Shown piece by piece: positions 1 through 9,117 of a stretch of 64,000 nt of DNA. This DNA comes from Chitinophaga filiformis (GTDB lineage Bacteria; Bacteroidota; Bacteroidia; Chitinophagales; Chitinophagaceae), in the NCBI RefSeq assembly GCF_021646545.1, contig NZ_JAKIRP010000025.1:1-64000 (forward strand), in the 5' to 3' direction. Made by a program: the position numbers and the translations under genes. Below the pieces are notes generated by a model. The model ran no database searches and was not told where the DNA came from. It was given only the letters and a program-made list of their open reading frames with translations. How positions within the stretch are numbered: position 1 is the stretch's first letter; every line of letters begins with the position of its first letter.

Positions 1-102
1 TGCAATAATCTGACGCCTAATCAGGCTCATTTAGCCAGTGGAGCATTAAAGCGAAGATGGATCGCTAAAAAGAAGGTAAAAACAACAGAAATAGCAGTGT
101 AA
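1..102 (+). mobile_element. C-terminal end of an IS3-family transposase (partial)
   Basis: Frame 1 is open from the window edge to a TAA at 100-102 and encodes 33 residues beginning CNNLTPNQAHLASG and continuing with a basic LKRRW stretch. A LTPxxAH segment followed by a basic tail is how the DDE transposase (OrfB) of many IS3 elements ends. Only the last residues are in the window, so the catalytic DDE residues cannot be checked and the element could be intact or a remnant. The sequence just downstream carries short direct repeats that may belong to the IS right end. Confidence 0.55.
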
Positions 103-216
103 AGCTTAATTTGCACATCTGTAAAGCTTAATTTGCGCATCTGTAAAGCAAATAATGAATTATTTCAATAACCTGTAAAGTCAATCCTGAAACTTCTTGC
201 AAAAACTGTAAAGTTT
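98..216. repeat. Direct repeats of ctgtaaag downstream of the transposase end
   Basis: Two adjacent 22-bp units at 98-119 and 120-141 (tgtaaagcttaatttgc followed by a/g and catc) differ at one base. A third partial unit starts at 142, and the core ctgtaaag recurs near 171 and 207. The first unit overlaps the transposase stop codon. The likely role is IS end sequence or transposase binding sites; no terminal inverted repeat could be fixed because the left end is outside the window. Confidence 0.5.
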
Positions 217-258
217 TTCTGTACTAAGACAATCCTGGTTACATACCGGAAACATTCC

Positions 259-358
259 CGTCTTGATACCGCTTTGATACCGCTAATCCTACGTTGATCC
301 TACGTTCATGAACGTAGGATCAACGTAGGATTAGCGGTATCAAAGCGGTATCAAAGCG
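259..358. repeat. Giant palindrome P1 of double-palindrome element copy A
   Basis: Bases 263-354 form a perfect palindrome without a loop (46-bp arms, centre between 308 and 309). It extends to 259-358 with two mismatched positions. Each arm can be read as consecutive 11-nt modules such as gctttgatacc, gctaatcctac and gttgatcctac. There is no T tract, so it is not an ordinary terminator. It lies between the IS3 end and the GH20 gene terminator and pairs with the palindrome at 407-499. Confidence 0.9.
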
Positions 359-406
359 AACCAAAACCGGCATTCAGATGCTCAAAAAACAGGGGTTAAA
401 ATCCGT

Positions 407-499
407 TTGAGATATGGTTGAGATTCGCTTATCCTCCCTTAATGCTCCCTTTTAAAGGGAAGATTAAGGGAGGATAAGCGAATCTCAACCATATCTCAA
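407..499. repeat. Giant palindrome P2 of double-palindrome element copy A
   Basis: The arms are 46 bp around a central base at 453, with two mismatched positions (444/462 and 445/461). The left arm starts with gagatatggttgagattcg, nearly the same as the start of P4 at about 49894, and it contains the cctccctt motif also found in P4. Modules are again about 11 nt. Its centre is 144.5 bp from that of P1; the P3-P4 distance is 145 bp. Confidence 0.9.
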
Positions 500-770
500 G
501 TACATTCAAAGTACATTTGAAGCAGAATATACCAGGATTCCATAAAGTATAACTAAGCATTTTTCATCATCCGCAAACCCAGATTTCTGCAGTTCGTCCC
601 CATGTTTTTGCAGTTCATGCACAGGATTTTGCAGTTTGTGGACATTCCTCAAAATCGCCTTCAAATCTTTCCTAACATTGCATCACGAAGTGCCTTAAAG
701 TACTTCAATATGAAACACTTAAATATACGCCCAACAACCGTTCTTTGACATATAGCATCTTCTAAACAAT
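500..770. other. Intergenic stretch with no gene seen
   Basis: No plausible reading frame is visible. There are degenerate short repeats: tacattcaaagtacatttgaa at 501-521, and three copies of a tgcagttcgt-like unit near 592, 612 and 635. Nothing here resembles a tRNA or a known riboswitch. It separates the palindromic element from the GH20 terminator. Confidence 0.5.
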
Positions 771-803
771 AAAAAAAACCGCCTCATTCTTCAATGAGAC
801 GGT
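771..803 (-). terminator. Rho-independent terminator of the GH20 gene
   Basis: Read on the minus strand, a 10-bp stem (ccgtctcatt / aatgaggcgg, one mismatch) closes a 4-nt loop and is followed by eight T residues (771-778 on the plus strand are all A). It lies about 25 bp past the GH20 stop codon. Confidence 0.85.
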
Positions 804-827
804 CTATTCTTTTTACAATTCATGCGT

Positions 828-3146
828 TTATTTCCGTTGGAACCAGGCATCAGGAACGGGCTGGATCTTACCGCCATTCACCCTGTATTCCAGCTTCAGC
901 GTATAACCGCCACCGCCTTCAACGAACTGCAGTTCGAATGGATGGAGGCCTTTCTGCAAAGCCACCTGTCCGCTCTTCTGTACAGGTGCATGCCAGCCGT
1001 CGTTATCTACGACCTTATCCCCTTCTATCAAGAGGTTAGCGCCATCATCTGCTGTCAGGAAGAAGCTGTATATAGCTGTTTCGGGAACCTCAATATAACC
1101 GGTCAGTCGGGCGCCGAAGGCTTTACCACCTTTACCCATCCCTTCAGGAATGATCGCGTTGTTGACATTCACAACGCTATCTGCTGTTGCCGGCAGCTTA
1201 GCTGCGCTCTTATAGGAACCGTTGAAATACTGCAGCTGCAAACCGCTCTGTAAGCCGCTTACATTCGCTGGCGCGAAGAATGACTGCTGACGGTAGTTCA
1301 ACGTATAAATATCGCTCATGCTGCCGGAAGGGCTGAAAGAAGCCAGTTTGATAGTACCCGGACCAGGAATGATATAAGCCTCCGGCAATGCGGGAGACTT
1401 CATTGTAGGCGCAGTACCATCGGTAGTGTAACGGATGGTAATTTCCGGCGCTGGTTTCTCCAGTTTGAGTACGGTTTTGCCTACCAGCACATTGTTGTCC
1501 GTGAAGCCGTCCAGGTCAGGCATACGGTAATGCACTTTCAGACGGTCGAGCCTTTTATACTGACTGTTTAATCTTTTCACATAGTTATCGTAATCCTGAC
1601 GGTGTGTCCACAGTACTTCAGCAAGTGCTGTCATACGGGGCATGAACATGAAGTCAGCACGTTTTTCAGAAGGGATCCATTCCGTCCAGATGTTTGCCTG
1701 TGCACCGATGATCACCTTTGCCTCTTCCGGCGTCAGACCTTTAGGGATCGGATCGAAGTGGTACACATTGGAAACAGAGTTGCGGTCAGGGATACCATCG
1801 AAGTACAGCGGATTACCCGGCGTCATAATCACGGTATTACCGTTCTTCGCTGCTTTCACAGGAGCATCAGGCACCCAGCTACGCCAGTACATGAGAATAG
1901 CGGTAGGACTGATACCACCTTCCAGAATCTCATCCCAGCCGATCAGCTTCTTGCCTTTGGAATTGAAGAACTTCTCCATCCTCTTCACGAAATAGCTTTG
2001 CAGTTCTTCTACGGTCGACAGGTTATTAGCCTTCATCACTGCTTCGCAGGCAGGTGATTTTGCCCAGGTGCTCTTTTCTACTTCGTCAGCTCCCAGGTGA
2101 ACATATTGTGATGGGAACAGTGCAAAGATCTCCGAGTATACATTCTCTGCAAATTCAAAAGTTGATTCATTACATGGGCAGATAGGTGTGGTGAACAAGG
2201 GGCCCCAGGTGGAACCGCCTACACAGCTCAGGTAAGGATAAGATTTGATAGCCGCCATCATATGCCCCGGCATATCAATTTCAGGGATGATGTCGATATG
2301 ACGGGCTGCCGCATAGGCAATCACATCTTTCATCTGCGCCTGTGTATAGAAACCGCCATAGAGGGTTTTACCATTCTTCTGAATGATATGGGATTTGTCG
2401 ATCGCCATATCCGGATTGGTTTTCGCCTTCTCCATACAAACAGAGTCCTGGTTGTTGAATTCACGCCAGGCGCCCTGTTCTGTCAGCAGCGGATATTTCT
2501 TAATCTCGATACGCCAGCCCTGATCGTCTGTCAGGTGCAGGTGGAACTTGTTCATCTTGTACAACGCCAGCAGGTCGATGAACTTCTTCAGGTAATCAAC
2601 CGAAAAGAAGTGCCTGGATACATCCAGGTGCATACCACGCCAGGTATAAGAAGGATGATCGGTGATCTGTACTGCAGGTACGGTGATCTTCGCCAGTTTT
2701 CCGGCTTTAACGCCTTCGATAACGGCCGGCATCAGCTGGCGGACTGTCTGCACAGCGCGGAACATACCGGTAGGCGTCTTTGCAGAGATCACCAGTTGCT
2801 GTGGCGTTACATCCAGGATGTAATCCTCTTCACCTGTCAGTTGATCATTTTGCTTCAGCACGATAGTACCTGTACCCGCTTTAGCGGCAACAGGCAATGT
2901 CTTTCCCAGTCCCTGTTTTACCAGCGCCTGCAACTGTGCAGCTTCATTACTGAAAAAAGTTTTGTTGGCGGGTAATACCAGTTTGGTATTGGCGGTGATC
3001 ACAAAATCTCCCTGCCTGGCCACCAGCTCCTGCGGATAGGGCACCAAAGCATAACGTGCAGGGTCTGCCTCCTGCGCCCGGGCAACAGATACGCCCAATA
3101 GTGCGCTGAGTGCCACGACGCCTGTAAGCCTGAATGATTTGAACAT
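828..3146 (-). CDS. Secreted GH20 beta-N-acetylhexosaminidase with PA14 domain
   Basis: Family 20 glycoside hydrolase that removes terminal beta-GlcNAc or beta-GalNAc from chitooligosaccharides or glycans, using substrate-assisted catalysis. The start at 3146 gives 772 residues and puts a signal peptide (MFKSFRLTGVVALSALLG, cut after ARA) at the N terminus; an in-frame ATG six codons upstream (3164) is possible. An N-terminal GH20b-like domain (about 35-165) precedes the TIM barrel, with the catalytic Asp-Glu pair in HLGADEVEKS (D354/E355). After the barrel come a chitobiase C-terminal-like Ig segment (about 575-630) and a PA14 domain (about 645-770), which probably binds sugar. The upstream pseudouridine synthase gene is 77 bp away on the same strand. 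It suits a chitin or peptidoglycan scavenger. The exact substrate is not shown by sequence. Confidence 0.93.
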   Translation of the reverse strand: MFKSFRLTGVVALSALLGVSVARAQEADPARYALVPYPQELVARQGDFVITANTKLVLPANKTFFSNEAAQLQALVKQGLGKTLPVAAKAGTGTIVLKQNDQLTGEEDYILDVTPQQLVISAKTPTGMFRAVQTVRQLMPAVIEGVKAGKLAKITVPAVQITDHPSYTWRGMHLDVSRHFFSVDYLKKFIDLLALYKMNKFHLHLTDDQGWRIEIKKYPLLTEQGAWREFNNQDSVCMEKAKTNPDMAIDKSHIIQKNGKTLYGGFYTQAQMKDVIAYAAARHIDIIPEIDMPGHMMAAIKSYPYLSCVGGSTWGPLFTTPICPCNESTFEFAENVYSEIFALFPSQYVHLGADEVEKSTWAKSPACEAVMKANNLSTVEELQSYFVKRMEKFFNSKGKKLIGWDEILEGGISPTAILMYWRSWVPDAPVKAAKNGNTVIMTPGNPLYFDGIPDRNSVSNVYHFDPIPKGLTPEEAKVIIGAQANIWTEWIPSEKRADFMFMPRMTALAEVLWTHRQDYDNYVKRLNSQYKRLDRLKVHYRMPDLDGFTDNNVLVGKTVLKLEKPAPEITIRYTTDGTAPTMKSPALPEAYIIPGPGTIKLASFSPSGSMSDIYTLNYRQQSFFAPANVSGLQSGLQLQYFNGSYKSAAKLPATADSVVNVNNAIIPEGMGKGGKAFGARLTGYIEVPETAIYSFFLTADDGANLLIEGDKVVDNDGWHAPVQKSGQVALQKGLHPFELQFVEGGGGYTLKLEYRVNGGKIQPVPDAWFQRK

Positions 3147-3223
3147 AATAAATTCTTTAAGCATGATAAGGAAGCAGGCAAAATAACAAGAGTCTTAACA
3201 GCAAACTAATACCATATTGCTCA

Positions 3224-3859
3224 TTACTGCGGCAATATTGACGCCTCTGGCTGCCAGTTCTCGATCTTCAGCAGGCGGAAAAACTCCGTTTCTTCCATTT
3301 CCCTTACACCTCCCGGTGGAAGGTCACCCAGCTCCAGGTCCTCAATAGAAACACGTATCAGGCGGTCGCAATGGTGCCTGATGGCTGACGTCATCTTCCG
3401 TACCTGGTGATACTTGCCCTCGGTGAGTGTGATCAGCAGCCAGGAATGCGGCAGGAACTCCTTCAGCGGATATTGCTCCCTTGGTTTGATATACGCCGGC
3501 TTTTCTACAATCTCTGCCTGACAGGGAGTGGTTATCCAGTCTACACCTCCCTTGATGCGGATGCTTACACCCTGCTGCAATTGTTGTATTGTTTCCTGGC
3601 TCACGATGTTCTTTACCATGACCAGGTAAGTCCTTTTATGCGGTTGCTCACTTTCAAATAACAGGCGGGTGACTTTTTTGTTGGTAGTGAGAATGAGCAA
3701 TCCTTCGGAATGGTTGTCCAGTCTTCCAACGGCATGCGTGCCTTCGGGGAAATCGAAGTCAAGATCGCCCAGCAGCCTGACCTTATCGGGGCTGATGAAC
3801 TGGGAGACCATGTTGTATGGCTTATTGATGATAAAATAACGATGACCGCTGTTACTCAT
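3224..3859 (-). CDS. Pseudouridine synthase, RsuA/RluE type
   Basis: Converts a uridine in rRNA to pseudouridine. The 211-residue protein has the family motif GRLDNHSEGLLILT, whose Asp (about residue 48) is the catalytic nucleophile. The later motifs KRTYLV and GKYHQVRKM are also present. There is no N-terminal S4 domain, which matches the short RluE subgroup (E. coli RluE modifies 23S rRNA near U2457) better than RsuA or RluB. The target site is inferred, not seen. It is followed by the GH20 gene on the same strand after 77 bp and may be cotranscribed. Confidence 0.88.
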   Translation of the reverse strand: MSNSGHRYFIINKPYNMVSQFISPDKVRLLGDLDFDFPEGTHAVGRLDNHSEGLLILTTNKKVTRLLFESEQPHKRTYLVMVKNIVSQETIQQLQQGVSIRIKGGVDWITTPCQAEIVEKPAYIKPREQYPLKEFLPHSWLLITLTEGKYHQVRKMTSAIRHHCDRLIRVSIEDLELGDLPPGGVREMEETEFFRLLKIENWQPEASILPQ

Positions 3860-3965
3860 TTTTTATTTATTTCAGATAAAATCTGATCAATTCTGATTAA
3901 TATATTTCCATTAGGCTGGCATAACTATCTATAATTTTAGCCATTGCCAAAATCGTCTTCATTGT

Positions 3966-6371
3966 ATGAAATTATTTGCTTTCATTTTCGCAGCGTTCGC
4001 TGGTTGCAGCATAATGGCACAGGCCCAGTTAAAGAAGGACTATCCCATACAGCCTGTTGCCTTTACCCAGGTGCATGTGACCGACAACTTCTGGGCGCCA
4101 AAAATACGGGTTAATGCCGATGTCACAATACCCTATACGTTGGAACAATGCAAGCGCACCGGCAGGATCGATAATTTCAAACGGGCGGCACACGTATTAC
4201 CGGCCGATACAATGACCGAATATACTTTCGACGATACTGACCTCTACAAGGTAATAGAAGGCGCCTCTTACGGCCTTCAAATGAAGAAAAACCCGGACCT
4301 CGAACGCTACCTGGATACCCTGATCGCTATTATCGGCGCGGCCCAGGAGAAAGACGGTTACTTATATACCTTCCGTACCATGAATGCCCCTAAACCACAC
4401 CCCTGGATAGGGACCAGAAGGTGGGTGGAAGAAGAAGACCTCAGCCATGAACTCTATAATTCCGGTCACCTGTTTGAAGCGGCGGTAGCTCATTACCAGG
4501 CCACAGGCAAAAGGAACCTGCTGGATATTGCCATCAAAAATGCAGACCTCCTGGTAAAGACATTCGGTTTCGGAAAAGAAGAACGTTTTCCCGGTCACCA
4601 GATCGTGGAAACAGGACTGACAAAGATGTACCGGGTAACTGGCAACAAATCTTATCTGGACCTGGCAAAGTTCTTCCTGGATGTACGCGGGCCCGGCAAA
4701 AAATACAGTGGTGAATACAACCAGTCGTACAAAAAAGTGGTTGATCAGCACGAAGCCGTAGGCCATGCGGTGCGGGCCACCTACATGTACACCGGTATGG
4801 CAGACGTAGCGGCCCTGACAGGCGACGAACAGTACCTTCATGCCATTGACGATATCTGGCATGATGTGGTGGAAAAGAAACTGTACATCACCGGTGGTAT
4901 TGGCGCTACCGGCAACGGCGAGGCTTTTGGTAAACCCTACGAATTGCCAAATATGTCTGCCTATGCGGAGACCTGCGCGGCGATCGCCAATGTGTATTGG
5001 AACAGCAGGATGTTCCTGTTGCACGGCGATGCGAAATATATAGACATCCTGGAGCGGACCCTGTACAACGGACTATTATCAGGCGTATCGCTGAGTGGGG
5101 ACCGGTTCTTTTACCCTAATCCCCTGGCTTCTATGGGTCAGCACCAGCGCAGTGCCTGGTTCGGATGCGCCTGTTGTATCTCCAATATGACACGCTTCCT
5201 GCCGTCAATGCCGGGTTACATCTATGCACAGGATAAGAATGATCTCTATATAAACCTGTTTGCCGGGAACACAGCCGATATTCAACTGCCGGCCGGAAAA
5301 GTGACTATCACACAGCAAACAAATTATCCCTGGGATGGAAAACTGGGCATCACTGTTAAACCAGCCCGTACTACCGCTTTTGCGCTGCATATCCGGATAC
5401 CGGAATGGGCAAAAGGTAAGCCTGTACCGGGAAGTCTTTATTTTGATGCAGACAGCTCCGCTAAAAAGCCGATCGATATCCTCCTGAATGGTAAATCCGT
5501 AAAATATGAGATGGTCAAAGGTTACGCTGTTATACAACGTAACTGGAAGGCGGGCGACAATATCAGCCTGGAATTCCCTATGGAGGTACAGAAAGTACTG
5601 GCCAATAGCGCCGTGAAGAGCGATACCAGCCGCTTTGCCCTGGAACGCGGTCCGCTGATGTACTGCCTGGAAGGCCCGGACAATAAAGACGCTGCCGTAC
5701 AGAATATTGTAGTCGACAAAAACGCCGCTGTCAACGCTGTATATAAACCTGATCTGCTCAATGGTGTGACCGTTCTGGAAATGCAGGGCACATCCACCAG
5801 CAGGCAACTGAATTCCGACCAGTTGATCAGTTCAACACAGACAGTGACCGCCATCCCTTATTACTCCTGGGCTAACCGTGGTGCTTCGGAGATGACGGTA
5901 TGGATACCTTACGAAGCTTCTGCTGCACGGCCTAAACCTGCTCCGACCATTGCTTCCAAAAGTAAGGTCAGCGCTTCCGTGGCAAATAAGCGGATGTACA
6001 TTGCCCTGAATGATCAGTACCAGCCACTGGATTCACACGATAATAATTCCATGTACCTCCACTGGTGGCCTAAACACAATACGCTGGAATGGGTGCAATA
6101 TGATTTTGACCAGGAATATACCGTGTCTGAGTCGCAGGTGTACTGGTATGATGACAGTCCTTTTGGCGGTTGCCGTATCCCGGCTTCCTGGCGTATCCTG
6201 TACAAACAGGGCGACCAATGGGTACCGGTGAAGAACGTTAGCCCCTACACGGTTACAAAAGATAAATATGACAGTGTGCGCTTTGAGCCGGTGAAAACCA
6301 AAGCCCTGAAGCTCGAAGTGCAGTTACCTGCAGAAAATGCATCAGGCATTCATGAATGGATTGTTAAATGA
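3966..6371 (+). CDS. Secreted GH127 (DUF1680) beta-L-arabinofuranosidase-like hydrolase
   Basis: Family 127 glycoside hydrolase, probably acting on arabinose-containing plant polymers in the periplasm or outside the cell. There are 801 residues with a signal peptide (MKLFAFIFAAFAG...MAQAQ). The (alpha/alpha)6 barrel spans about 25-430. The zinc-cysteine active site known from HypBA1 is recognisable: Glu335 and Cys337 in SAYAETCAA, then Cys403-Cys404 in GCACCISN, the second position being the expected nucleophile region. Beta-sandwich domains follow, and a C-terminal discoidin-like module (about 700-800, QVYWYDD...WRILYK) is longer than in HypBA1. It is divergent from the pseudouridine synthase gene. 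A weak TAATTTTA -7 box lies near 3932. The exact linkage cleaved is unknown. Confidence 0.88.
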   Translation: MKLFAFIFAAFAGCSIMAQAQLKKDYPIQPVAFTQVHVTDNFWAPKIRVNADVTIPYTLEQCKRTGRIDNFKRAAHVLPADTMTEYTFDDTDLYKVIEGASYGLQMKKNPDLERYLDTLIAIIGAAQEKDGYLYTFRTMNAPKPHPWIGTRRWVEEEDLSHELYNSGHLFEAAVAHYQATGKRNLLDIAIKNADLLVKTFGFGKEERFPGHQIVETGLTKMYRVTGNKSYLDLAKFFLDVRGPGKKYSGEYNQSYKKVVDQHEAVGHAVRATYMYTGMADVAALTGDEQYLHAIDDIWHDVVEKKLYITGGIGATGNGEAFGKPYELPNMSAYAETCAAIANVYWNSRMFLLHGDAKYIDILERTLYNGLLSGVSLSGDRFFYPNPLASMGQHQRSAWFGCACCISNMTRFLPSMPGYIYAQDKNDLYINLFAGNTADIQLPAGKVTITQQTNYPWDGKLGITVKPARTTAFALHIRIPEWAKGKPVPGSLYFDADSSAKKPIDILLNGKSVKYEMVKGYAVIQRNWKAGDNISLEFPMEVQKVLANSAVKSDTSRFALERGPLMYCLEGPDNKDAAVQNIVVDKNAAVNAVYKPDLLNGVTVLEMQGTSTSRQLNSDQLISSTQTVTAIPYYSWANRGASEMTVWIPYEASAARPKPAPTIASKSKVSASVANKRMYIALNDQYQPLDSHDNNSMYLHWWPKHNTLEWVQYDFDQEYTVSESQVYWYDDSPFGGCRIPASWRILYKQGDQWVPVKNVSPYTVTKDKYDSVRFEPVKTKALKLEVQLPAENASGIHEWIVK

Positions 6372-6400
6372 CTAAAATTTTTAGCTAATATTGCAGTGCT

Positions 6401-7222
6401 ATGTCACTGCAAATTACATCACTCAATTCGGGCAGCAACGGAAACTGTTATTATATCGGGAATGCAAGAGAAGCTGTCCTGATAGATGCAGGCATCTCCT
6501 GCAGGGAAACGGAAAGACGGATGAAACGCCTGGGATTGCGTATGGACAGTGTCAAAGCGATCTTCATCTCACATGAACATTCTGACCACATCCGGGGACT
6601 GGAAGTCTTGTCGAGAAAGTATAGCCTTCCGGTGTATATCACGGAAAACACCATGCAACATGGTAACCTGAACCTGGATGCCTTGCACGTGCGAAGATTC
6701 GATGAATATGCGCCTATCGCAGTAGGAGATCTCAGCGTAACCGCATTCCCTAAGTTTCATGACGCCATAGAGCCCCGCAGCTTTATGATCAGCTGTCAGG
6801 ATGTAAGAATAGGCGTGTTTACAGATATCGGCGCTCCCTGCGATCATCTGATCAGGCACTTTCAGCAATGCCATGCCGCTTTCCTGGAAGCCAACTATGA
6901 TGAACAGATGCTGGAAAAAGGCCGGTATCCTTTCTATCTGAAAAGACGCATCCGTGGCGGCAAAGGCCACCTGTCCAATACACAGGCACTGGAATTGTTC
7001 AAAGCGCATAAGCCTCCCTACATGAGCCATCTGCTCTTATCGCACCTTTCCAGAGATAATAATAATCCTGAGCTGGTACTCGAACTCTTCCGCCCACATG
7101 CAGGACGGACACAGGTAGTGGTAGCCTCCCGCGATGTGGAAACGGCTGTTTATCATATAAATGCAACTCATCAACCCGCTGTTCCTAAAATAGAATATGT
7201 ACAGGGACAACTCGCTTTCTAA
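6401..7222 (+). CDS. MBL-fold metallohydrolase, YycJ/WalJ-like
   Basis: A 273-residue cytoplasmic metallo-beta-lactamase-fold protein. The two-metal signature SHEHSDH is at about 52-58, with further ligands in FHDAIEP and near SHLSRDNN. The N terminus LQITSLNSGSNGNCYYI is characteristic of the YycJ group, whose Gram-positive members are linked to cell-wall homeostasis and exonuclease activity. It follows GH127 by 29 bp, but a TAATATTG -7-like box near 6386 suggests its own promoter. The function in Bacteroidota is not established from sequence. Confidence 0.85.
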   Translation: MSLQITSLNSGSNGNCYYIGNAREAVLIDAGISCRETERRMKRLGLRMDSVKAIFISHEHSDHIRGLEVLSRKYSLPVYITENTMQHGNLNLDALHVRRFDEYAPIAVGDLSVTAFPKFHDAIEPRSFMISCQDVRIGVFTDIGAPCDHLIRHFQQCHAAFLEANYDEQMLEKGRYPFYLKRRIRGGKGHLSNTQALELFKAHKPPYMSHLLLSHLSRDNNNPELVLELFRPHAGRTQVVVASRDVETAVYHINATHQPAVPKIEYVQGQLAF

Positions 7223-7276
7223 CATATATCATATCTTCAACTAACGATTGTCATATTTCAGCACCGACAGCCTGGA

Positions 7277-7284
7277 TAATTTTG
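7277..7284 (+). promoter_or_regulatory. -7 promoter box TAATTTTG upstream of the CoA-transferase
   Basis: A perfect match to the Bacteroidota -7 consensus TAnnTTTG, 24 bp before the ATG at 7308. A reading frame extends upstream to 7248, but this box lies inside that extension, which argues for the downstream start. No clear TTTG -33 box is seen at the expected spacing. Confidence 0.5.
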
Positions 7285-7307
7285 TAGTATCATTTAAACA
7301 TTATACT

Positions 7308-8615
7308 ATGATCAACATGCCATATATCACAGCTGCAGAAGCTGTAAAATGTGTTCAATCCGGTAACCGTGTATTTATTCATGGTAGCGCTGCTACTCCC
7401 GTTCACGTTCTCAGGGCCTTACAGAACAGGCATGCAGAACTGAAAGATGTGGAGCTGGTAAGCATTACCACATTGGGAGATGTTGATTTTGATAATCCAT
7501 TATATCGGGAGAGTTTCTTTGTCAATTCACTATTTGTTTCTGCTGCCAACCGGTCTGTAGTGAACAGTGATGACGGAGATTATGTACCCGTGTTCCTCAG
7601 CCAGATCCCGCAATTGTTCAAAAGAAATATCCTGCCACTTGATGTGGCCATCGTGCAGGTTTCTCCGCCTGATGATCATGGTTACTGTTCACTCGGTACT
7701 TCTGTTGACATTGCCCGCGCAGCGGTAGACACGGCTAAATATGTGATTGCACAGGTCAATCCGCTGATGCCGCGTACACACGGACAGGGCTTTATCCATA
7801 TGTCTAAATTCCATGCTGCCGTATGGCAGAAAGCCATACTTCCGGAGATAGATTACTCTATGCAATCAGGCGCCATTACTGAAAAAATAGGCCATAACAT
7901 CGCGCAGCTGGTGGAAGACGGCGCTACGCTGCAATTGGGTATTGGCGGTATTCCGGATCAGGTGTTGAAGAACCTGACCAACCACAAAAATCTTGGTTTA
8001 CATACTGAAATGTTGTCTGACGGTGTAATACCGCTGATCGAAAGTGGCGTGATCAATAACAGTCAGAAGAAGCTGAACACCGGTAAATCAGTGACCTCCT
8101 TTATGGTGGGTACGCGTAAGTTGTATGATTTTGTAAATGATAATCCGGCCATACGGGTAATGGACATCAGTTATGTGAATGATACTTCTATCATCAGACA
8201 AAATCAGAAGGTTACGGCCATCAACAGTGCGATTGAGATAGACCTGACCGGCCAGGTGTGTGCGGATTCTATTGGTACTTTTCAGTATTCCGGTATCGGC
8301 GGACAAATGGACTTTATCAGAGGGGCGTCCCTGTCAGAGGGAGGTAAACCCATCATTGCCCTGCCCTCCGTTACGAATAAGGGCATTTCCCGCATCGTGC
8401 CATTCCTGAAAGAAGGCGCGGGTGTGGTTACCACGAGAGGGCATGTACATTGGGTGATCACCGAATATGGCATGACAGACCTCTTCGGGAAAAGCCTGAA
8501 ACAACGCGCAAAAGCGTTGATAGAAATTGCCCATCCGGATCACAGAGAAGAACTGGAACGGGCTTATTTCGACCGTTTCATTAAAAACAAAACAGTAGTC
8601 CCGGCATTGATATAA
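7308..8615 (+). CDS. Acetyl-CoA hydrolase/transferase family CoA-transferase
   Basis: Moves CoA between acyl groups; the closest described relatives are acetate- or butyrate-linked 4-hydroxybutyrate CoA-transferases (Cat2/AbfT) and acetyl-CoA hydrolases. From the ATG at 7308 it has 435 residues. The glycine-rich GIGGIPDQV motif precedes GLHTEMLSDG, whose Glu is expected to form the glutamyl-CoA thioester. The C-terminal half has VTTRGHVHWVITEYG, typical of the family. It is convergent with the HxlR gene and has no pathway partner nearby, so the acyl substrate is undetermined. Confidence 0.87.
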   Translation: MINMPYITAAEAVKCVQSGNRVFIHGSAATPVHVLRALQNRHAELKDVELVSITTLGDVDFDNPLYRESFFVNSLFVSAANRSVVNSDDGDYVPVFLSQIPQLFKRNILPLDVAIVQVSPPDDHGYCSLGTSVDIARAAVDTAKYVIAQVNPLMPRTHGQGFIHMSKFHAAVWQKAILPEIDYSMQSGAITEKIGHNIAQLVEDGATLQLGIGGIPDQVLKNLTNHKNLGLHTEMLSDGVIPLIESGVINNSQKKLNTGKSVTSFMVGTRKLYDFVNDNPAIRVMDISYVNDTSIIRQNQKVTAINSAIEIDLTGQVCADSIGTFQYSGIGGQMDFIRGASLSEGGKPIIALPSVTNKGISRIVPFLKEGAGVVTTRGHVHWVITEYGMTDLFGKSLKQRAKALIEIAHPDHREELERAYFDRFIKNKTVVPALI

Positions 8616-8620
8616 TAGTG

Positions 8621-9019
8621 TTAAAGATGGCTCAGTGCATCCTGTAGGTCTAACTGATTTACGGGATGCATGATCCTTTTACGGTGGGCGCGTCCCCAGT
8701 TGGCCATTTCATCTATGATGGTTTCCAGCGTCTTTCCATATGGCGTCAGCTCATATTCTACTGTCACCGGTTTAGTATCGTAAACAGTCCTTTTCACCAG
8801 TTCATTCAGTTCCAGCTCCCGCAATTCTTTGGAGAGCATTTTCGAACCTACCCCTTCCACTTCACGCTGTAACTCCATAAAACGCTTTTTTCCAAAGCGC
8901 AGAGAGCCGATGATGGCGATCTTCCACTTTCCATTTAACACGTCCAGGGTGTCATGGATGGCACGCAGATGCTCTGTACATGCTTCAGATTTCTCAGATG
9001 TTGCTGTTTTCTTGCTCAT
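8621..9019 (-). CDS. HxlR-family winged-helix transcriptional regulator
   Basis: 132 residues with the HxlR/MarR-like wing: LNGKWKIAIIGSL, RFMELQREVEGVGSKMLSKEL as recognition region, then VEYELTPYGKTL. HxlR proteins respond to aldehydes, quinones or thiol stress. It is divergently transcribed from the DsbA-like oxidoreductase at 9118, the usual regulator-target arrangement, with candidate operators in the 98-bp gap. It is convergent with the CoA-transferase, the stops lying 5 bp apart. Confidence 0.9.
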   Translation of the reverse strand: MSKKTATSEKSEACTEHLRAIHDTLDVLNGKWKIAIIGSLRFGKKRFMELQREVEGVGSKMLSKELRELELNELVKRTVYDTKPVTVEYELTPYGKTLETIIDEMANWGRAHRKRIMHPVNQLDLQDALSHL

Positions 9020-9034
9020 AATCAGTATAGTTTC

Positions 9035-9107
9035 CCTAGAGAAACCACTTTCTTCCAGGATACCACTTTCGAAAGTAAAGCATCTTTCGGAACTTTACAA
9101 ATCAAAC
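9035..9107. promoter_or_regulatory. Dyads between divergent hxlR and dsbA-like genes
   Basis: The gap contains an imperfect dyad GTTTCCCTAGAGAAAC at about 9035-9050, a perfect 12-bp palindrome ACTTTCGAAAGT at 9065-9076, and an outer GTAAAG...CTTTAC inverted pair to its right. HxlR proteins bind such short inverted repeats as dimers, so these are candidate operators controlling both genes. No footprint evidence is implied. Confidence 0.45.
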
Positions 9108-9117
9108 GAGCACTATT

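Noticed and set aside
240-510. CRISPR array or ordinary terminator as explanation for the left palindromes
   Set aside because: There are no regularly spaced identical repeats with unique spacers and no cas genes; arms are about 46 bp with no loop and no T tract, unlike terminators.
7248-7307. N-terminal extension of the CoA-transferase to 7248
   Set aside because: A perfect -7 promoter box lies inside it and the family begins near MPYITAAEAV.
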